DNA of 64,000 nt, taken from Virgibacillus_F necropolis_A. Its GTDB lineage: Bacteria; Bacillota; Bacilli; Bacillales; Amphibacillaceae. The position numbers and the translations under genes were made by a program. Shown one piece after another: positions 33,882 through 42,924 of the stretch. The notes below the pieces were generated by a model. That model was not told the origin of the DNA. It worked only from the letters and a program-made list of their open reading frames with translations, and did no database searches. Location: assembly GCF_044793635.1 (NCBI RefSeq), contig NZ_CP084992.1, forward strand, positions 2,480,001-2,544,000, in the 5' to 3' direction. Position 1 is the first letter of the stretch. The number at the start of each line of letters is the position of its first letter.

Positions 33882-35615
33882 ATGTTTAAAAATTATAACA
33901 TAAATCAAGTTGTTTTGCCGCTAGATTTAGAAATAAAGTTGGACAAAAATGATATTGCCTATGCGGTAAATGATGTTGTAACACAGATTCCGGATGAAGC
34001 ATTCGCTACCTTTTCTCGTGAAACTGGATGTCCAGCCTATCACCCGCAAATGATGATGAAAGTTATCTTGTGTGCCTACACGCAGTCGGTTTTTTCTGGA
34101 AGAAAAATCGAAGGGTTACTCAAAGACAGTGTGCGTATGATGTGGTTAGCGCAAGGATATGAACCAAGTTATCGTACCATCAATCGTTTTCGTGTGCATC
34201 CAGAGGTTAAAGAAATACTCCGTCAGTGTTTCGTGCAATTCCGTTGTCAGTTGGTGAAAGAAAAACAGATTGATGAAGAAGCGATTTTTATTGATGGAAC
34301 CAAGGTTGAGGCGAATGCTAATAAATTTACGTTTGTATGGCGTAAATCGATTGAAAGGTACAGTGTTAATTTGGTGGAAAAGTCCAACCAAATGTATGAT
34401 GAATTATTGGAAAAAGAAATTATTCCAGGCATTGAACGCGAAAGTTCGGACGAACTTTCCACTGACGAACTCACAAAAGTCGTGAAACAGCTTGATGACG
34501 AGGTAATGACCTACGACAAAAAAATAGAAGCGAGCGAGGTCGGTAGCGAACGAAAACAAGTTCGATCGGAGCGCAAAGCACCCAAACAATACCGCAAACA
34601 ATTTAAAGATTTTGTGGCGCGTAAACAAAAATACCAAAACGACATGGAAGTCTTTGGAGAACGCAACAGTTACTCGAAGACGGATCATGATGCCACTTTT
34701 ATGCGAATGAAAGATGATTATATGAAGAACGGTCAACTAAAAGCAGGTTACAATGTGCAGGCTGCGACGGAAGGACAATATGTGCTCGCTTATGATGTAT
34801 TCCCAAACCCGACAGATACACGCACCTTCATTCCATTTCTGGATAACATAGAGAACAATTTCTTTAAGTTGCCGAAGCATATTGTCGCTGACGCAGGGTA
34901 CGGAAGTGAACAAAACTACGAAGATGTCATGGAGAATCGAAAACGCACCCCGCTGATTACCTATAACCAGTATCGAAAAGAGAAGAAAAAGAAACATAAA
35001 AATAACGTTTTCCATACAGCCAATTGGGAATATAACAAGGAAGACGATACGTTTACCTGTCCAAATGGAAAACAATTGATGTTCCGGCACGTGTCCAATC
35101 GAACAGACAAATACGGACTGACACGAACGTTTAAAGTCTATGAGTGTGAGGACTGTTCAGATTGTCCATTGCGTTCCCAATGCACCAAAGCGAAGGAAGG
35201 AAATAATCGAAAAATTTATTACAATGAAAAATGGGAACGCCAAAAAGCATATATTAGGCAGCTGCTTTCGGAAGAGGAAACTGGTGAAATCTACGGCAAT
35301 CGTAAAATCGATGTGGAGCCAGTCTTCGGATTCCTGAAGGCTAATTTGTGCTTCACTCGTATGTCTGTGAGGGGTGAAGAGAAGGTAGAAAATGAATTAG
35401 GATTTGCATTCATGGCGGTAAACTTGAGGAAGTACACCGCCATGAAGATAAATCAACGAAAAGATAATGAAAATAATCCAACGAAAAATGGTTCCGATCA
35501 TCAAAAACCGATGATCGGAACCATTTTTAAGTTAATTTTGGCTAGTTATGTCCCAGCCTCTTTTATAACGATCTATCTCACACGGCGACTTTCAATTATA
35601 GGTTCCAGTTCATAA
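33882..35615 (+). CDS. IS1182-family DDE transposase
   Basis: The 577-residue transposase has an N-terminal helical DNA-binding part (with PAYHPQMMMKVILCAYTQSVFSG) and a DDE domain whose acids are seen in FIDGTKVEANANKF, HIVADAGYGSEQNYE and KIDVEPVFGFLK. A zinc-like CEDCSDCPLRSQC segment lies before the last acid. The reading frame runs through the terminator at 35484-35528 and through the right inverted repeat, stopping 53 bases outside the element, so the original stop was probably lost. The start follows GGAGGGATTCTT. Confidence 0.9.
   Translation: MFKNYNINQVVLPLDLEIKLDKNDIAYAVNDVVTQIPDEAFATFSRETGCPAYHPQMMMKVILCAYTQSVFSGRKIEGLLKDSVRMMWLAQGYEPSYRTINRFRVHPEVKEILRQCFVQFRCQLVKEKQIDEEAIFIDGTKVEANANKFTFVWRKSIERYSVNLVEKSNQMYDELLEKEIIPGIERESSDELSTDELTKVVKQLDDEVMTYDKKIEASEVGSERKQVRSERKAPKQYRKQFKDFVARKQKYQNDMEVFGERNSYSKTDHDATFMRMKDDYMKNGQLKAGYNVQAATEGQYVLAYDVFPNPTDTRTFIPFLDNIENNFFKLPKHIVADAGYGSEQNYEDVMENRKRTPLITYNQYRKEKKKKHKNNVFHTANWEYNKEDDTFTCPNGKQLMFRHVSNRTDKYGLTRTFKVYECEDCSDCPLRSQCTKAKEGNNRKIYYNEKWERQKAYIRQLLSEEETGEIYGNRKIDVEPVFGFLKANLCFTRMSVRGEEKVENELGFAFMAVNLRKYTAMKINQRKDNENNPTKNGSDHQKPMIGTIFKLILASYVPASFITIYLTRRLSIIGSSS
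35484..35528 (+). terminator. Terminator inside the right end of the IS element
   Basis: AAAAATGGTTCCGATCATC and its complement GATGATCGGAACCATTTTT form a 19-bp perfect stem with a 7-base loop. It lies within the 3' part of the transposase frame. Confidence 0.85.
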
Positions 35616-35626
35616 AGGTTTATCAT
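35573..35626 (-). pseudogene. 17-codon ORF with promoter and ribosome site beside the IS (possible gene remnant)
   Basis: Reading leftward, TTTCGA-N17-TATACT (about 35664-35692) and GGAGGGATTTAC precede ATG 35626. The peptide is MINLYELEPIIESRRVR, then TAG at 35573. The IS ends 10 bases further on. Good expression signals in front of so short a frame suggest the 5' remnant of a gene cut off when the IS arrived, or a genuine small peptide. I recognise no family. Confidence 0.35.
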
Positions 35627-35933
35627 GTAAATCCCTCCGTCTTTTCTTTTCATAATTCTTAGTATAGAAGGGAACCACATTTATCGAAACGGCTAGTGGC
35701 ATGAGTTTCACTCATTCCCAAGTCTGATTTCTTATCGGTCCATGGATAAAAGTCACTAATGTGGCAAAAGTAAGGGATATAACCAATGAAAATGACTTCA
35801 AAGTGTAAAAAACACTTGTGAATACGTATCATGAAAGGTTTTTAAGAGTTTTTTTGCAAAGTTAGTACTTGCATTGGCTATAAGGAATGTGTTTGAATGA
35901 AAGGACAAAGTTAAGAAATGAGGGAATTCATCG

Positions 35934-36659
35934 ATGAAAAAGATGATCATGTTAGTTTTAGCATTGAGTTTAGCAACAGTTTTAGCTGCATGTGGTGATG
36001 ATTCTGCAAGTGATAAAAACGCTGACAAAAACAATGATAAAAAATCAGAAGAAACAGCGCAACCTGCCAAAAAAGAGGTTGAAATTACAGATAAAGAAAA
36101 AGTGGACAATGATAAAGTTGTCACTAAGATAAATGGGCAAGAAATCAAGGGTAAAAAATATAATGCTTCATATGCTCAAACAAAGATGTTAATGAGTCAA
36201 TATGGGCAAGATGTAAGTGATTTGAAAAATGTTAAAAAACAAGCATTAAATGTTATTGTTCAACAAGAACTTCTTAAACAAGATGCAAAGGAAAAAGGCA
36301 TTGAAGTTTCAGAAAAGGAAGTCCAAAAGGAATTTGAAACCATTAAAAAGAATAAGGCTGATCAGCTGGCGGCGGTGTTGGAAAAACTACACCTAACTGA
36401 AGCTTCATATAAAAAGCAGTTAGCATTTGAGATTACACTTTCAAAGTATATGAAACAGGAAATTAAAGCTACAGAAGTTTCGGATAAAGAAGTACAAGCG
36501 TATTATGATAAGCTAAAAGAACAAAGTAAAGATATTCCTAAATTAGATGAAATGAAAAAACAAATCAAAGGTCAATTGGAACAACAAAAACAACAAAAGC
36601 AGCTACAGGCTAAAATAGAGAAACTAAAAAAGAACGCAGAAATTAAGCACATGATTTAA
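35934..36659 (+). CDS. SurA_N-domain lipoprotein (foldase-like)
   Basis: The 241-residue lipoprotein has a signal peptide ending LAAC (Cys20), then an Asp/Asn/Lys-rich linker (about 21-60). Residues about 62-200 match the SurA N-terminal chaperone domain (VVTKINGQEIKGKKYNASYA, QALNVIVQQELLKQDAKEKG). There is no parvulin catalytic domain; the C-terminus is a charged helix (QLEQQKQQKQLQAKIEKLKK). It probably assists folding of secreted proteins outside the membrane, in a PrsA-like manner without isomerase activity. The 318 bases before it, beyond the small remnant ORF, hold no gene I can support. Confidence 0.85.
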   Translation: MKKMIMLVLALSLATVLAACGDDSASDKNADKNNDKKSEETAQPAKKEVEITDKEKVDNDKVVTKINGQEIKGKKYNASYAQTKMLMSQYGQDVSDLKNVKKQALNVIVQQELLKQDAKEKGIEVSEKEVQKEFETIKKNKADQLAAVLEKLHLTEASYKKQLAFEITLSKYMKQEIKATEVSDKEVQAYYDKLKEQSKDIPKLDEMKKQIKGQLEQQKQQKQLQAKIEKLKKNAEIKHMI

Positions 36660-36670
36660 CAATCAACTAA

Positions 36671-36704
36671 CCCTCTCCGGAATTATTACTGGAGAGGGTT
36701 TTGT
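36671..36704 (+). terminator. Intrinsic terminator of the SurA_N lipoprotein gene
   Basis: ACCCTCTCC and GGAGAGGGT form a 9-bp stem with a 12-base loop, followed by TTTTG. Confidence 0.85.
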
Positions 36705-36873
36705 GTTATCTTTTAGCAGTTAAGAAAGCATAAATCCTTTCTTACTGCATAAGTGCAACTAAGGCTTGGCGATAAGCCAAGTTTTCTAAAAGTTCTTTCA
36801 AGTGAATAAAGGTAGGTTGGATGCTATAATAGAAAGTAATTACTTAAACTATTAACTATAGCTGGTGTGAAGA

Positions 36874-37248
36874 ATGAGACAATTGATAAGAATGTTATTA
36901 ATAATTGGGGGAACTATATCCTTAGTATTAGGGTTACTCGGCATCATTTTACCATTGTTACCGACAACCCCACTTTTGCTACTTGCCGCTGCTTGTTATG
37001 TAAGGAGTTCGGATAACTTTTACCAAAGGTTGATCACAAATAAATGGATCGGACCATATATTGAAAACTACCGTGCAGGAAAGGGAATACCTTTAAGGGC
37101 TAAAATAATCGGTGTTTTTTCATTGTGGATTTCAATGGGGTATACCATATTCTTTATAATTCCCCTAGTTTTTATTAAGATATTTTTATTTCTCATTGCC
37201 GGATTTTTCACCTTGGTGATTCTTAAACAAAAGACATTGCATACGTAG
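36874..37248 (+). CDS. DUF454 membrane protein (YbaN-like)
   Basis: The 124-residue membrane protein has the DUF454 pattern: GTISLVLGLLGIILPLLPTT near the N-terminus, then LLLLAAACYVRSSDNFYQRL, the cytoplasmic NKWIGPYIENYRAGKGIPLRAK and a final hydrophobic pair. Its function is unknown. It is monocistronic, and a TIR element begins about 5 bases after its stop. Confidence 0.88.
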   Translation: MRQLIRMLLIIGGTISLVLGLLGIILPLLPTTPLLLLAAACYVRSSDNFYQRLITNKWIGPYIENYRAGKGIPLRAKIIGVFSLWISMGYTIFFIIPLVFIKIFLFLIAGFFTLVILKQKTLHT

Positions 37249-37252
37249 TGGT

Positions 37253-37760
37253 AGCCTTTTTGTACGCATTGTTGCTATTTCATCTTCATAGTTGATATAT
37301 ACTGCGACGTAACCAAAAATCATGTTCTGTGTCCTGCAACCGCTGCGGAAAAAGCACTACGCTTTCCGCAGGCTTGCTGAGCCCCCTCGATCGCAAAGAA
37401 CGCTCACTGCGGGGTCTCAACACTTCGCTTTCCCGCAGGAGTCTCCGTGTTTTCCCTTCGCTAATATGGTTTCTGAAAGCAGTACCATATAGCTCCTTTC
37501 ACTATTATGGCAGTTGATTGGAGCTGCGGACAAGTTGACTCCTGCGGGAACAGCACGAGTCTGAAGACCCCGCAGCGGTGGTAGAAGATGAGGGCCGACT
37601 AAAACCGTCCTTTGCGGACAACGTCGGCATACCCCTTGCCGGGCAAGGAGGCTGAAGCCGTGCCCTAAGGTGCGCAACTGTCCGCAGCGGAAATCAACCA
37701 GCAGTTACGTCGTAGTATATATCTATTCTCTCGAAAGCAACAATCTTTACGAAAACAGCT
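37253..37760. mobile_element. MITE family M1, copy 2 (inverted orientation)
   Basis: It begins AGCCTTTTTGTACGCATTGTTGC and ends with the complement of GCTGTTTTCGTAAAGATTGTTGC, the same two ends as the copy at 29594 but in the opposite order. The internal blocks (CGCTTTCCGCAGGCTTGCTGAG, TGACTCCTGCGGGAACAGCA and others) match. The outermost bases are mutated and no target duplication is visible, so this copy is probably old. It carries no gene. Confidence 0.75.
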
Positions 37761-37822
37761 TATCACAAAGAGATTTGACTTAAAACCTCAGGCGGGCTAG
37801 GTGCTGGAGCTGGACGTGGCTG
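37761..37822. repeat. Truncated inverted type A repeat
   Basis: TATCACAAAGAGATTTGACT...AACCTCAGGCGGGCTAGG followed by TGGAGCTGGACGTGGC is the reverse complement of the left half of the repeats at 2391 and 23943. It abuts the end of the MITE copy, which may have inserted into it. Confidence 0.7.
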
Positions 37823-37878
37823 TTTATGCACATCAGTAATCCACACCTTCGAAATCTATAGTTTCCTGGTAGACGATA

Positions 37879-37920
37879 AAAAAGCGTAGTAAGGCCGAAT
37901 TAATGCCTTACTACGCTTTT
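37879..37920 (-). terminator. Terminator of the his operon
   Basis: AAAAGCGTAGTAAGGC and GCCTTACTACGCTTTT form a 16-bp stem. Read leftward it is followed by TTTATCG. The hisC stop codon lies in its loop, so the last hisC codons form one arm. Confidence 0.92.
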
Positions 37921-38979
37921 CGTATGAATGAAGGAGTTAAGCTTGCTGAGCAGCAAGGTCATGTCATCATCTGTTCCAATTGTAATTCGTAAATAATTAT
38001 CAATTGGGGCTTTATTGAAATGTCTAACCAAAACATTTTGTTCTTTCAGCTTTGCATAAATATCGAACGCATCCATTTTATAATGCTGTACAAAAAGAAA
38101 ATTTGTATCGGACGGTATCAATGAAAACCCTATTTTTTTTAAATCTTCCGCAACCCATTCCCGCGTATTTGTTACTTTTCTGGTTGTTTCATTAAAATAA
38201 TTAACATCCATCATAGCAGCCTCAGCGCCGGCAATTGCCAGACGATCAAGCGTATAGGAATTAAAGGAGTTCTTGACTCGATTTAACGCTTCGATTAATT
38301 CCGGATGCCCTAGTGCAAATCCAACACGCAAACCTGCAAGAGAACGAGACTTTGACATGGTCTGTACAACGAGTAAGTTTTCGTATTTATTAACCAATCC
38401 TACAGCAGACTCTTTTGCGAAATCAATATATGCCTCATCTATAATGACAACACGATTAGGGTTATTTTCTATTATGTCGGTAATATGTTTCAAGTCCAGG
38501 TACAGACTTGTTGGTGCATTTGGATTTGGGAAAATGACACCGCCATCTGTTTGAAAAAATTTATCCATGGCTAATGAAAAGTCACGATTAAGTGGGATCT
38601 CCTCATACGGAATATCAAACAACTTCGCATAAACAGGATAAAAGCTATAGGAGATGCTTGGGAAGCGAATCGTCTTACCTGGCTCAAAAAAAGCCATAAA
38701 ACTAAATGCAAGTACTTCATCCGATCCGTTTCCTACAAAAACTTGTTCCGAGTCCAGGTGATAATAATTAGCGATCTTTTTTCGCAATGAATCAACACTT
38801 GGTGAAGGGTAACGATGCAATTTGCGCTTTAATTCAGCTTGAATTGCTTCCGTTACCTCTGGAGAAGGAGGGTATGGGTTTTCATTGGTGTTTAATTTTA
38901 GCAGACCATCCATTTCGATTTGTTCACCAGGGACATAAGGTTCTGTACGCGACACAGCGGAGCTCCAAAATTTATTCAC
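37900..38979 (-). CDS. hisC: Histidinol-phosphate aminotransferase
   Basis: The PLP-dependent aminotransferase (about 359 residues) makes histidinol phosphate. Visible motifs are LNTNENPYPPSP near the N-terminus, VFVGNGSDEVLAF, VIIDEAYIDFA (PLP Asp) and TMSKSRSLAGLRVGFALG, with the Schiff-base Lys in SKSRSLAG. GTG 38979 is chosen because AAGGAAGG lies 8 bases upstream and family proteins begin near this point; it overlaps the hisI stop by 8 bases. It is the last gene of the operon. Confidence 0.94.
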   Translation of the reverse strand: MNKFWSSAVSRTEPYVPGEQIEMDGLLKLNTNENPYPPSPEVTEAIQAELKRKLHRYPSPSVDSLRKKIANYYHLDSEQVFVGNGSDEVLAFSFMAFFEPGKTIRFPSISYSFYPVYAKLFDIPYEEIPLNRDFSLAMDKFFQTDGGVIFPNPNAPTSLYLDLKHITDIIENNPNRVVIIDEAYIDFAKESAVGLVNKYENLLVVQTMSKSRSLAGLRVGFALGHPELIEALNRVKNSFNSYTLDRLAIAGAEAAMMDVNYFNETTRKVTNTREWVAEDLKKIGFSLIPSDTNFLFVQHYKMDAFDIYAKLKEQNVLVRHFNKAPIDNYLRITIGTDDDMTLLLSKLNSFIHTKSVVRH

Positions 38980-39607
38980 GTTGATTACCTTCCTTTTGAA
39001 TATGGCGTCCATACAATTCTTTCTTAATATCATTAATGGACACACCTAGTATCTCCATTAATACAAGCGTGTGGTAGGTAAGGTCAGAAATTTCCCAGAC
39101 GACCTCTTGCTTATCATTATTCTTTGCGCCTATGATAACTTCACTTGTTTCTTCGCCTACTTTTTTCAACACTTTATCGATACCTTCATTAAATAAATAG
39201 GTTGTATAGGACCCATCAATTGGATTTCTCCGTCTTTCATTAATTTTTTGGGTTAGTGTATGAATCACATTTCGTTCGTTTGGATTATTCGCATAAAGTG
39301 TGCGGTAAAAGCAGGAATCTTCACCTGTGTGACATGCTGGACCTTGTGGGTCTACCTGTATTAATAATGAGTCAGCGTCACAGTCAAACGTAATTTTTTG
39401 CACGGATTGTTTATTGCCTGAAGTCTCACCTTTATTCCACAATGTTTGTCTAGATCGACTATAAAACCATGTCTCATTCGCTTCCATTGTTTTTGTTAGG
39501 GATTCGTGATTCATATACCCGAGCATTAGCACATCGCCAGTGGTGGCATCTTGTATAATTGCAGGGATCAAGCCGTTCTCATCAAATTTAAGTTGATCTA
39601 TTTGCAT
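38972..39607 (-). CDS. hisI: Bifunctional phosphoribosyl-AMP cyclohydrolase / phosphoribosyl-ATP pyrophosphatase
   Basis: The 211-residue fusion carries out histidine steps 2 and 3. The N-terminal cyclohydrolase (about 1-115) has MLGYMNHESLTKT, FDCDADSLLIQVDPQGPACH and zinc Cys/His residues. The C-terminal pyrophosphatase (about 120-205) has the MazG-like KKVGEETSEVIIGAKNND. It overlaps hisF by 10 bases on one side and hisC by 8 on the other. The ATG follows AAGGAGCG. Confidence 0.96.
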   Translation of the reverse strand: MQIDQLKFDENGLIPAIIQDATTGDVLMLGYMNHESLTKTMEANETWFYSRSRQTLWNKGETSGNKQSVQKITFDCDADSLLIQVDPQGPACHTGEDSCFYRTLYANNPNERNVIHTLTQKINERRRNPIDGSYTTYLFNEGIDKVLKKVGEETSEVIIGAKNNDKQEVVWEISDLTYHTLVLMEILGVSINDIKKELYGRHIQKEGNQRE

Positions 39608-40371
39608 GTTTTCACGCTCCTTATCGCAATATTGTTACGAACTAGATAGTCTTTTAAGTCTGGAATTGATATCTCATTATAATGAAATACCGACGCAGCA
39701 AGTGCCGCATCTGCCTTACCTTCATTTAAAATAGTAGCAAAATGTTCCATCTTTCCTGCTCCACCACTCGCAACGATAGGCACATTAACCTGCTCAGCAA
39801 TTTGTTTTGTCAATGAAACATGGTAGCCATCTTTTACACCATCGACATCCATTGCATTAATAACTAATTCACCTGCACCAAGCTTTTCGCCCTGAATAGC
39901 CCATTCAATTGCATTTATATTCGTGTTAACCCGGCCACCATTCAAAAATACCGAGCATTCGTTTTCAGTAGTTGTTTTGGTGTCGATAGAAAGAACAATG
40001 CATTGACTCCCAAACTTTAGTGCAGCCTCCGTCAGTAAAGATGGATTTTTGACAGCTGCACTGTTGATGGAGACTTTATCTGCACCAGCGCGAAGGACCC
40101 GATGGACATCGTCAACCGTGCGAATTCCACCACCAACAGTAAATGGAATCGTAATTTCAGCAGCGACCTTTTCCACAATATCCAGAAAAATATTCCGGTT
40201 ATCACTTGAGGCTGTAATGTCATAAAAGACAAGTTCATCTGCACCTTTATCACTGTATTGTTTCGCGAGTTTTACTGGATCGTCCACGTCCTGTATGTCC
40301 TGAAACTTTTTTCCTTTTACGACCCGACCATTGTTTACGTCTAAGCATGGGATAATTCGTTTAGCGAGCAT
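39598..40371 (-). CDS. hisF: Imidazole glycerol phosphate synthase, cyclase subunit
   Basis: The (beta/alpha)8 barrel enzyme (about 257 residues) closes the imidazole ring with ammonia from HisH. It begins MLAKRIIPCLDVNNGRVVKG with the catalytic Asp, and the second catalytic Asp is in VINAMDVDGVKDGY. Phosphate-binding GGGIRT and ASGGAG are present. ATG 40371 lies 6 bases after AAAAGGTG; an upstream GTG overlaps that site. It overlaps hisA by 11 bases. Confidence 0.96.
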   Translation of the reverse strand: MLAKRIIPCLDVNNGRVVKGKKFQDIQDVDDPVKLAKQYSDKGADELVFYDITASSDNRNIFLDIVEKVAAEITIPFTVGGGIRTVDDVHRVLRAGADKVSINSAAVKNPSLLTEAALKFGSQCIVLSIDTKTTTENECSVFLNGGRVNTNINAIEWAIQGEKLGAGELVINAMDVDGVKDGYHVSLTKQIAEQVNVPIVASGGAGKMEHFATILNEGKADAALAASVFHYNEISIPDLKDYLVRNNIAIRSVKTCK

Positions 40372-41083
40372 TTTTTTCACCTTTTAGGAGTTTGCTTAAT
40401 GTGAGAGAACCATTATATAAGGCTTTGCCGAGAATTCCCCCATACATATCCATTGTGTCAAGTAGGTGAATATCATCCATGCTTGATATACCTCCTGATG
40501 CGATAATGTTCTGGTTCGTTAGCTTATTTATTACTTCCAGCTCGTGGAAATTGGGTCCTGCTAGCATTCCATCTTTTAAAATATCTGTATAAATAATGGT
40601 TTTCACACCAAGTAGATCTAATTCTTTTACCAGATCAACTGCTTTGATATCACTGGTTTGAATCCATCCGTTTGTTGCAACCATGCCATCACGTGCATCG
40701 ATAGAGACAGCAATTTTATCTCCATAGGTCGATAGTGCAGCGCGTAAAAAGGATTTATCATTAATTGCGGCTGTACCAATTATCATTCGGGATACACCGA
40801 TTGAATGGTAATCCTCTAGGCTCTGTAACGAACGTATACCGCCACCTATCTGGACAGGGATTTGAATGGATTTAACAATTGCCTCTATCGTTGTTAAATT
40901 GGTCATTTCACCAGTTTTTGCTCCATCTAAATCAACGATGTGAATGTAAGTTGCACCCTCGCTTTCCCATTGTTTTGCAATGTCTACCGGAGAGTCACTA
41001 TAAATTTGTTCTTGGTCATAGTCACCTTGGGTAAGGCGCACGCACTTGCCATTTCGAATATCAATTGCTGGAAAAAGTATCAT
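40361..41083 (-). CDS. hisA: ProFAR isomerase (phosphoribosylformimino-AICAR-P isomerase)
   Basis: The 240-residue barrel enzyme catalyses step 4 of histidine synthesis. MILFPAIDIRNGKCVRLTQG includes the catalytic Asp8, the second catalytic Asp is in TIIYTDILKDGM, and GGGIRS and ASGGISS bind phosphate. The ATG overlaps the hisH stop by 4 bases (ATGA), a sign of translational coupling. Confidence 0.97.
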   Translation of the reverse strand: MILFPAIDIRNGKCVRLTQGDYDQEQIYSDSPVDIAKQWESEGATYIHIVDLDGAKTGEMTNLTTIEAIVKSIQIPVQIGGGIRSLQSLEDYHSIGVSRMIIGTAAINDKSFLRAALSTYGDKIAVSIDARDGMVATNGWIQTSDIKAVDLVKELDLLGVKTIIYTDILKDGMLAGPNFHELEVINKLTNQNIIASGGISSMDDIHLLDTMDMYGGILGKALYNGSLTLSKLLKGEKNAR

Positions 41084-41685
41084 GAAATCATCTCCCCGAA
41101 ATTCTTTAAAAGCTGCAGACCTGTTTGGCCACTTTTTTCTGGATGAAACTGCATACCAACTACATTATCTTTTTGTACTATCGCTGGTACTAGGTCACCG
41201 TAAACACAACTGCTTACAAGTGACTCTTTCATCCATTCAGATGCAAAATAGGAATGGACGAAATAAACATATGCGTCATTTTCGATATTTTTAAGAATTG
41301 GACTTTCCTGATGATGTGTCAATGTGTTCCAACCCATATGTGGCACCTTAACAGTCGGTGCAATTTGTTCAATTTTTCCGTCTAGTAACTCGAGTCCGTT
41401 CCATTCTCCATCCTCAAAGCTCAGGTCGTATAACAGTTGCATGCCTAAACAAATGCCGAGGAAGGGTTTACCTGATGATGCTTCTCGTGTGAGCACGTCA
41501 ATTAAATCTTGTGCATTGAGCGCCTTCATTGCATCATTAAATGCACCTACACCAGGTAAAATAATTGCATCACTTGCTTTAATAATCTTTTCATCAGATG
41601 TAATACATGTTTTTAAACCCAATTTATCAAAAGCAAACTGCAAGCTCTTTAAATTTCCAGCGCCATAATCTACAATTGCAATCAT
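41080..41685 (-). CDS. hisH: Imidazole glycerol phosphate synthase, glutaminase subunit
   Basis: The 201-residue class I glutamine amidotransferase supplies ammonia to HisF. The nucleophile Cys is in FLGICLGMQLLY, and the His-Glu pair is in GMQFHPEKSGQTG. The start follows AAAAGGAGAC. A small palindromic-ended element lies between hisB and this gene. Confidence 0.97.
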   Translation of the reverse strand: MIAIVDYGAGNLKSLQFAFDKLGLKTCITSDEKIIKASDAIILPGVGAFNDAMKALNAQDLIDVLTREASSGKPFLGICLGMQLLYDLSFEDGEWNGLELLDGKIEQIAPTVKVPHMGWNTLTHHQESPILKNIENDAYVYFVHSYFASEWMKESLVSSCVYGDLVPAIVQKDNVVGMQFHPEKSGQTGLQLLKNFGEMIS

Positions 41686-41710
41686 TACGATGTCTCCTTT
41701 TTATAAGTAC

Positions 41711-41856
41711 GTGTTCATAAAGTTGGCAAATTAGAAACAAGAAGTTCAAGGCGGTGTAGTCCTGAGGACCGGAATGTAGGGTATTCCTACATGAGGACCG
41801 GAAAGACAAACCAACGAAGAAATTCGACGTTTATCATTGGATGACTTTTTGAACAC
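41711..41856. repeat. Small palindromic-ended element between hisB and hisH
   Basis: This non-coding segment of 146 bp has ends GTGTTCATAAAGT (41711-41723) and ACTTTTTGAACAC (41844-41856), complementary at 12 of 13 positions. The inside has the direct repeat TGAGGACCGGAA and a hairpin TGTAGG...CCTACA. It looks like a small transposable or REP-type element, and its right end is 3 bases from the hisB stop. Confidence 0.65.
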
Positions 41857-41859
41857 CCT

Positions 41860-42444
41860 TTATAGGCTGCCTTTTGTTGACGGAACACCCTTGATCCTAG
41901 GATTTTCCCGCGTTGCTTCATCAAGTGTCCTACCAAATCCTTTAAAAATTGCTTCGATTATATGATGGCTATTTTTTCCATAGTCTAATTCGATATGAAG
42001 TGTGAGGTTAGCGTGGCGAACAAACGCCAGGAAAAATTCCTCGACAAGCTCTGTATCGAAGTCACCAACTTTATCCTTCATTCCATCTACTTTAAAAACC
42101 AGAAAAGATCGCCCGCTGATATCGATGGAGATGGTGGACCGTGCTTCGTCCATTGGTGTTGTAGTCGTTGCATAGCGGTTAATGCCAATTTTCGAACCTA
42201 AAGCTTGATCAAAAGCCTGACCTAATACAATCCCAATATCTTCAACTGAGTGATGTTGGTCAATTTCAAGGTCGCCTTCACATGTAAGGCTAAGGTCGAA
42301 CAATCCGTGTCTGGTCATGAGTGTTAACATGTGGTCTAAAAATCCAACACCTGTATGTATGGTGGAATTCCCATTCCCGTCAACCTGGAAATTAGCTTTT
42401 ATGAATGTTTCATTTGTCTTTCGCTCAATCGTGCCTGTTCGCAT
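41860..42444 (-). CDS. hisB: Imidazoleglycerol-phosphate dehydratase
   Basis: The enzyme (194 residues) dehydrates imidazole glycerol phosphate. It begins MRTGTIERKTNETFI and has the metal-binding repeats GVGFLDHMLTLMTRHG, DLEIDQHHSVEDIGIVLGQA, FVRHANLTLHIELDYGKNSHH and IIEAIFKGFGRTL. ATG 42444 is preferred over 42453 because AAAGG lies at a workable distance only for the former. The preceding gene hisD is 502 bases away because of an inserted element. Confidence 0.95.
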   Translation of the reverse strand: MRTGTIERKTNETFIKANFQVDGNGNSTIHTGVGFLDHMLTLMTRHGLFDLSLTCEGDLEIDQHHSVEDIGIVLGQAFDQALGSKIGINRYATTTTPMDEARSTISIDISGRSFLVFKVDGMKDKVGDFDTELVEEFFLAFVRHANLTLHIELDYGKNSHHIIEAIFKGFGRTLDEATRENPRIKGVPSTKGSL

Positions 42445-42473
42445 GTTCCCCATCCTTTCTTGTTAAAATATTT

Positions 42474-42924
42474 GGCTCTTTTCATACGCATTGTTGCTGT
42501 TCATCTTCATAGTTGATGACTGCGACGTAACTGCTGGTTGATTTCCGCTGCTGACCGTTGATTTCCGCGGGCACGGCTTCAGCCTCCTCGCGGAAGACCA
42601 CCGCTGCGGGGTCTTCAGACTCGTGCTGTTCCCGCAGGAGTCAACTGTCCGCAGCGAAAATCAACTGCCATAATAGTGAAAGGAGCTATTTAGTGCTGCT
42701 CCCAGACACCATGTAGCGGAGGAAATACACGAAGACTCCTGCGGAAACAGCGAAGACGATGAGACCCCGCAGTGAGCGATTTTTGCTCGCGAGGAGGCTC
42801 AGCGCGAGCCCGCGGAAAGCGAAGTGTATTTCCGGAGCGGTCGCAGGGAACTGAACATGATTTTTGGTTACGTCGCAATATATATCTATTCTCTTATAAA
42901 TCAACTGTCTTTGGGAATACAGAC
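42474..42924. mobile_element. MITE family M1, copy 3, inside the his operon
   Basis: The 451-bp element runs from GGCTCTTTTCATACGCATTG to the complement of GTCTGTATTCCCAAAGACAG. The flanks AAATATTT (42466-42473) and AGGTATTT (42925-42932) agree at 6 of 8 positions, probably a decayed target duplication. It is non-coding, with the same GC-rich palindromic blocks as the copies at 29594 and 54855. It lies between hisD and hisB in the middle of the transcript. Confidence 0.8.

Larger units (their letters stand above)
33721..35562 (+). mobile_element. IS1182-family insertion sequence
   Basis: The terminal inverted repeats are AAGAGGCTGGGACA (33721-33734) and its complement at 35549-35562. Inside the left end a strong hairpin (33748-33796, AATAAAAGCG...CGCTTTTATT) can block read-through from outside, and a second terminator lies at 35484-35528. 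One transposase gene fills the element. I find no convincing target duplication. It sits 4 bases beyond the yclQ-like stop codon. Confidence 0.88.

Noticed and set aside
33721..35562. Target-site duplication of the IS1182-type element
   Set aside because: The flanks AATTGTA and TTTATAA do not give a convincing direct repeat of any length.
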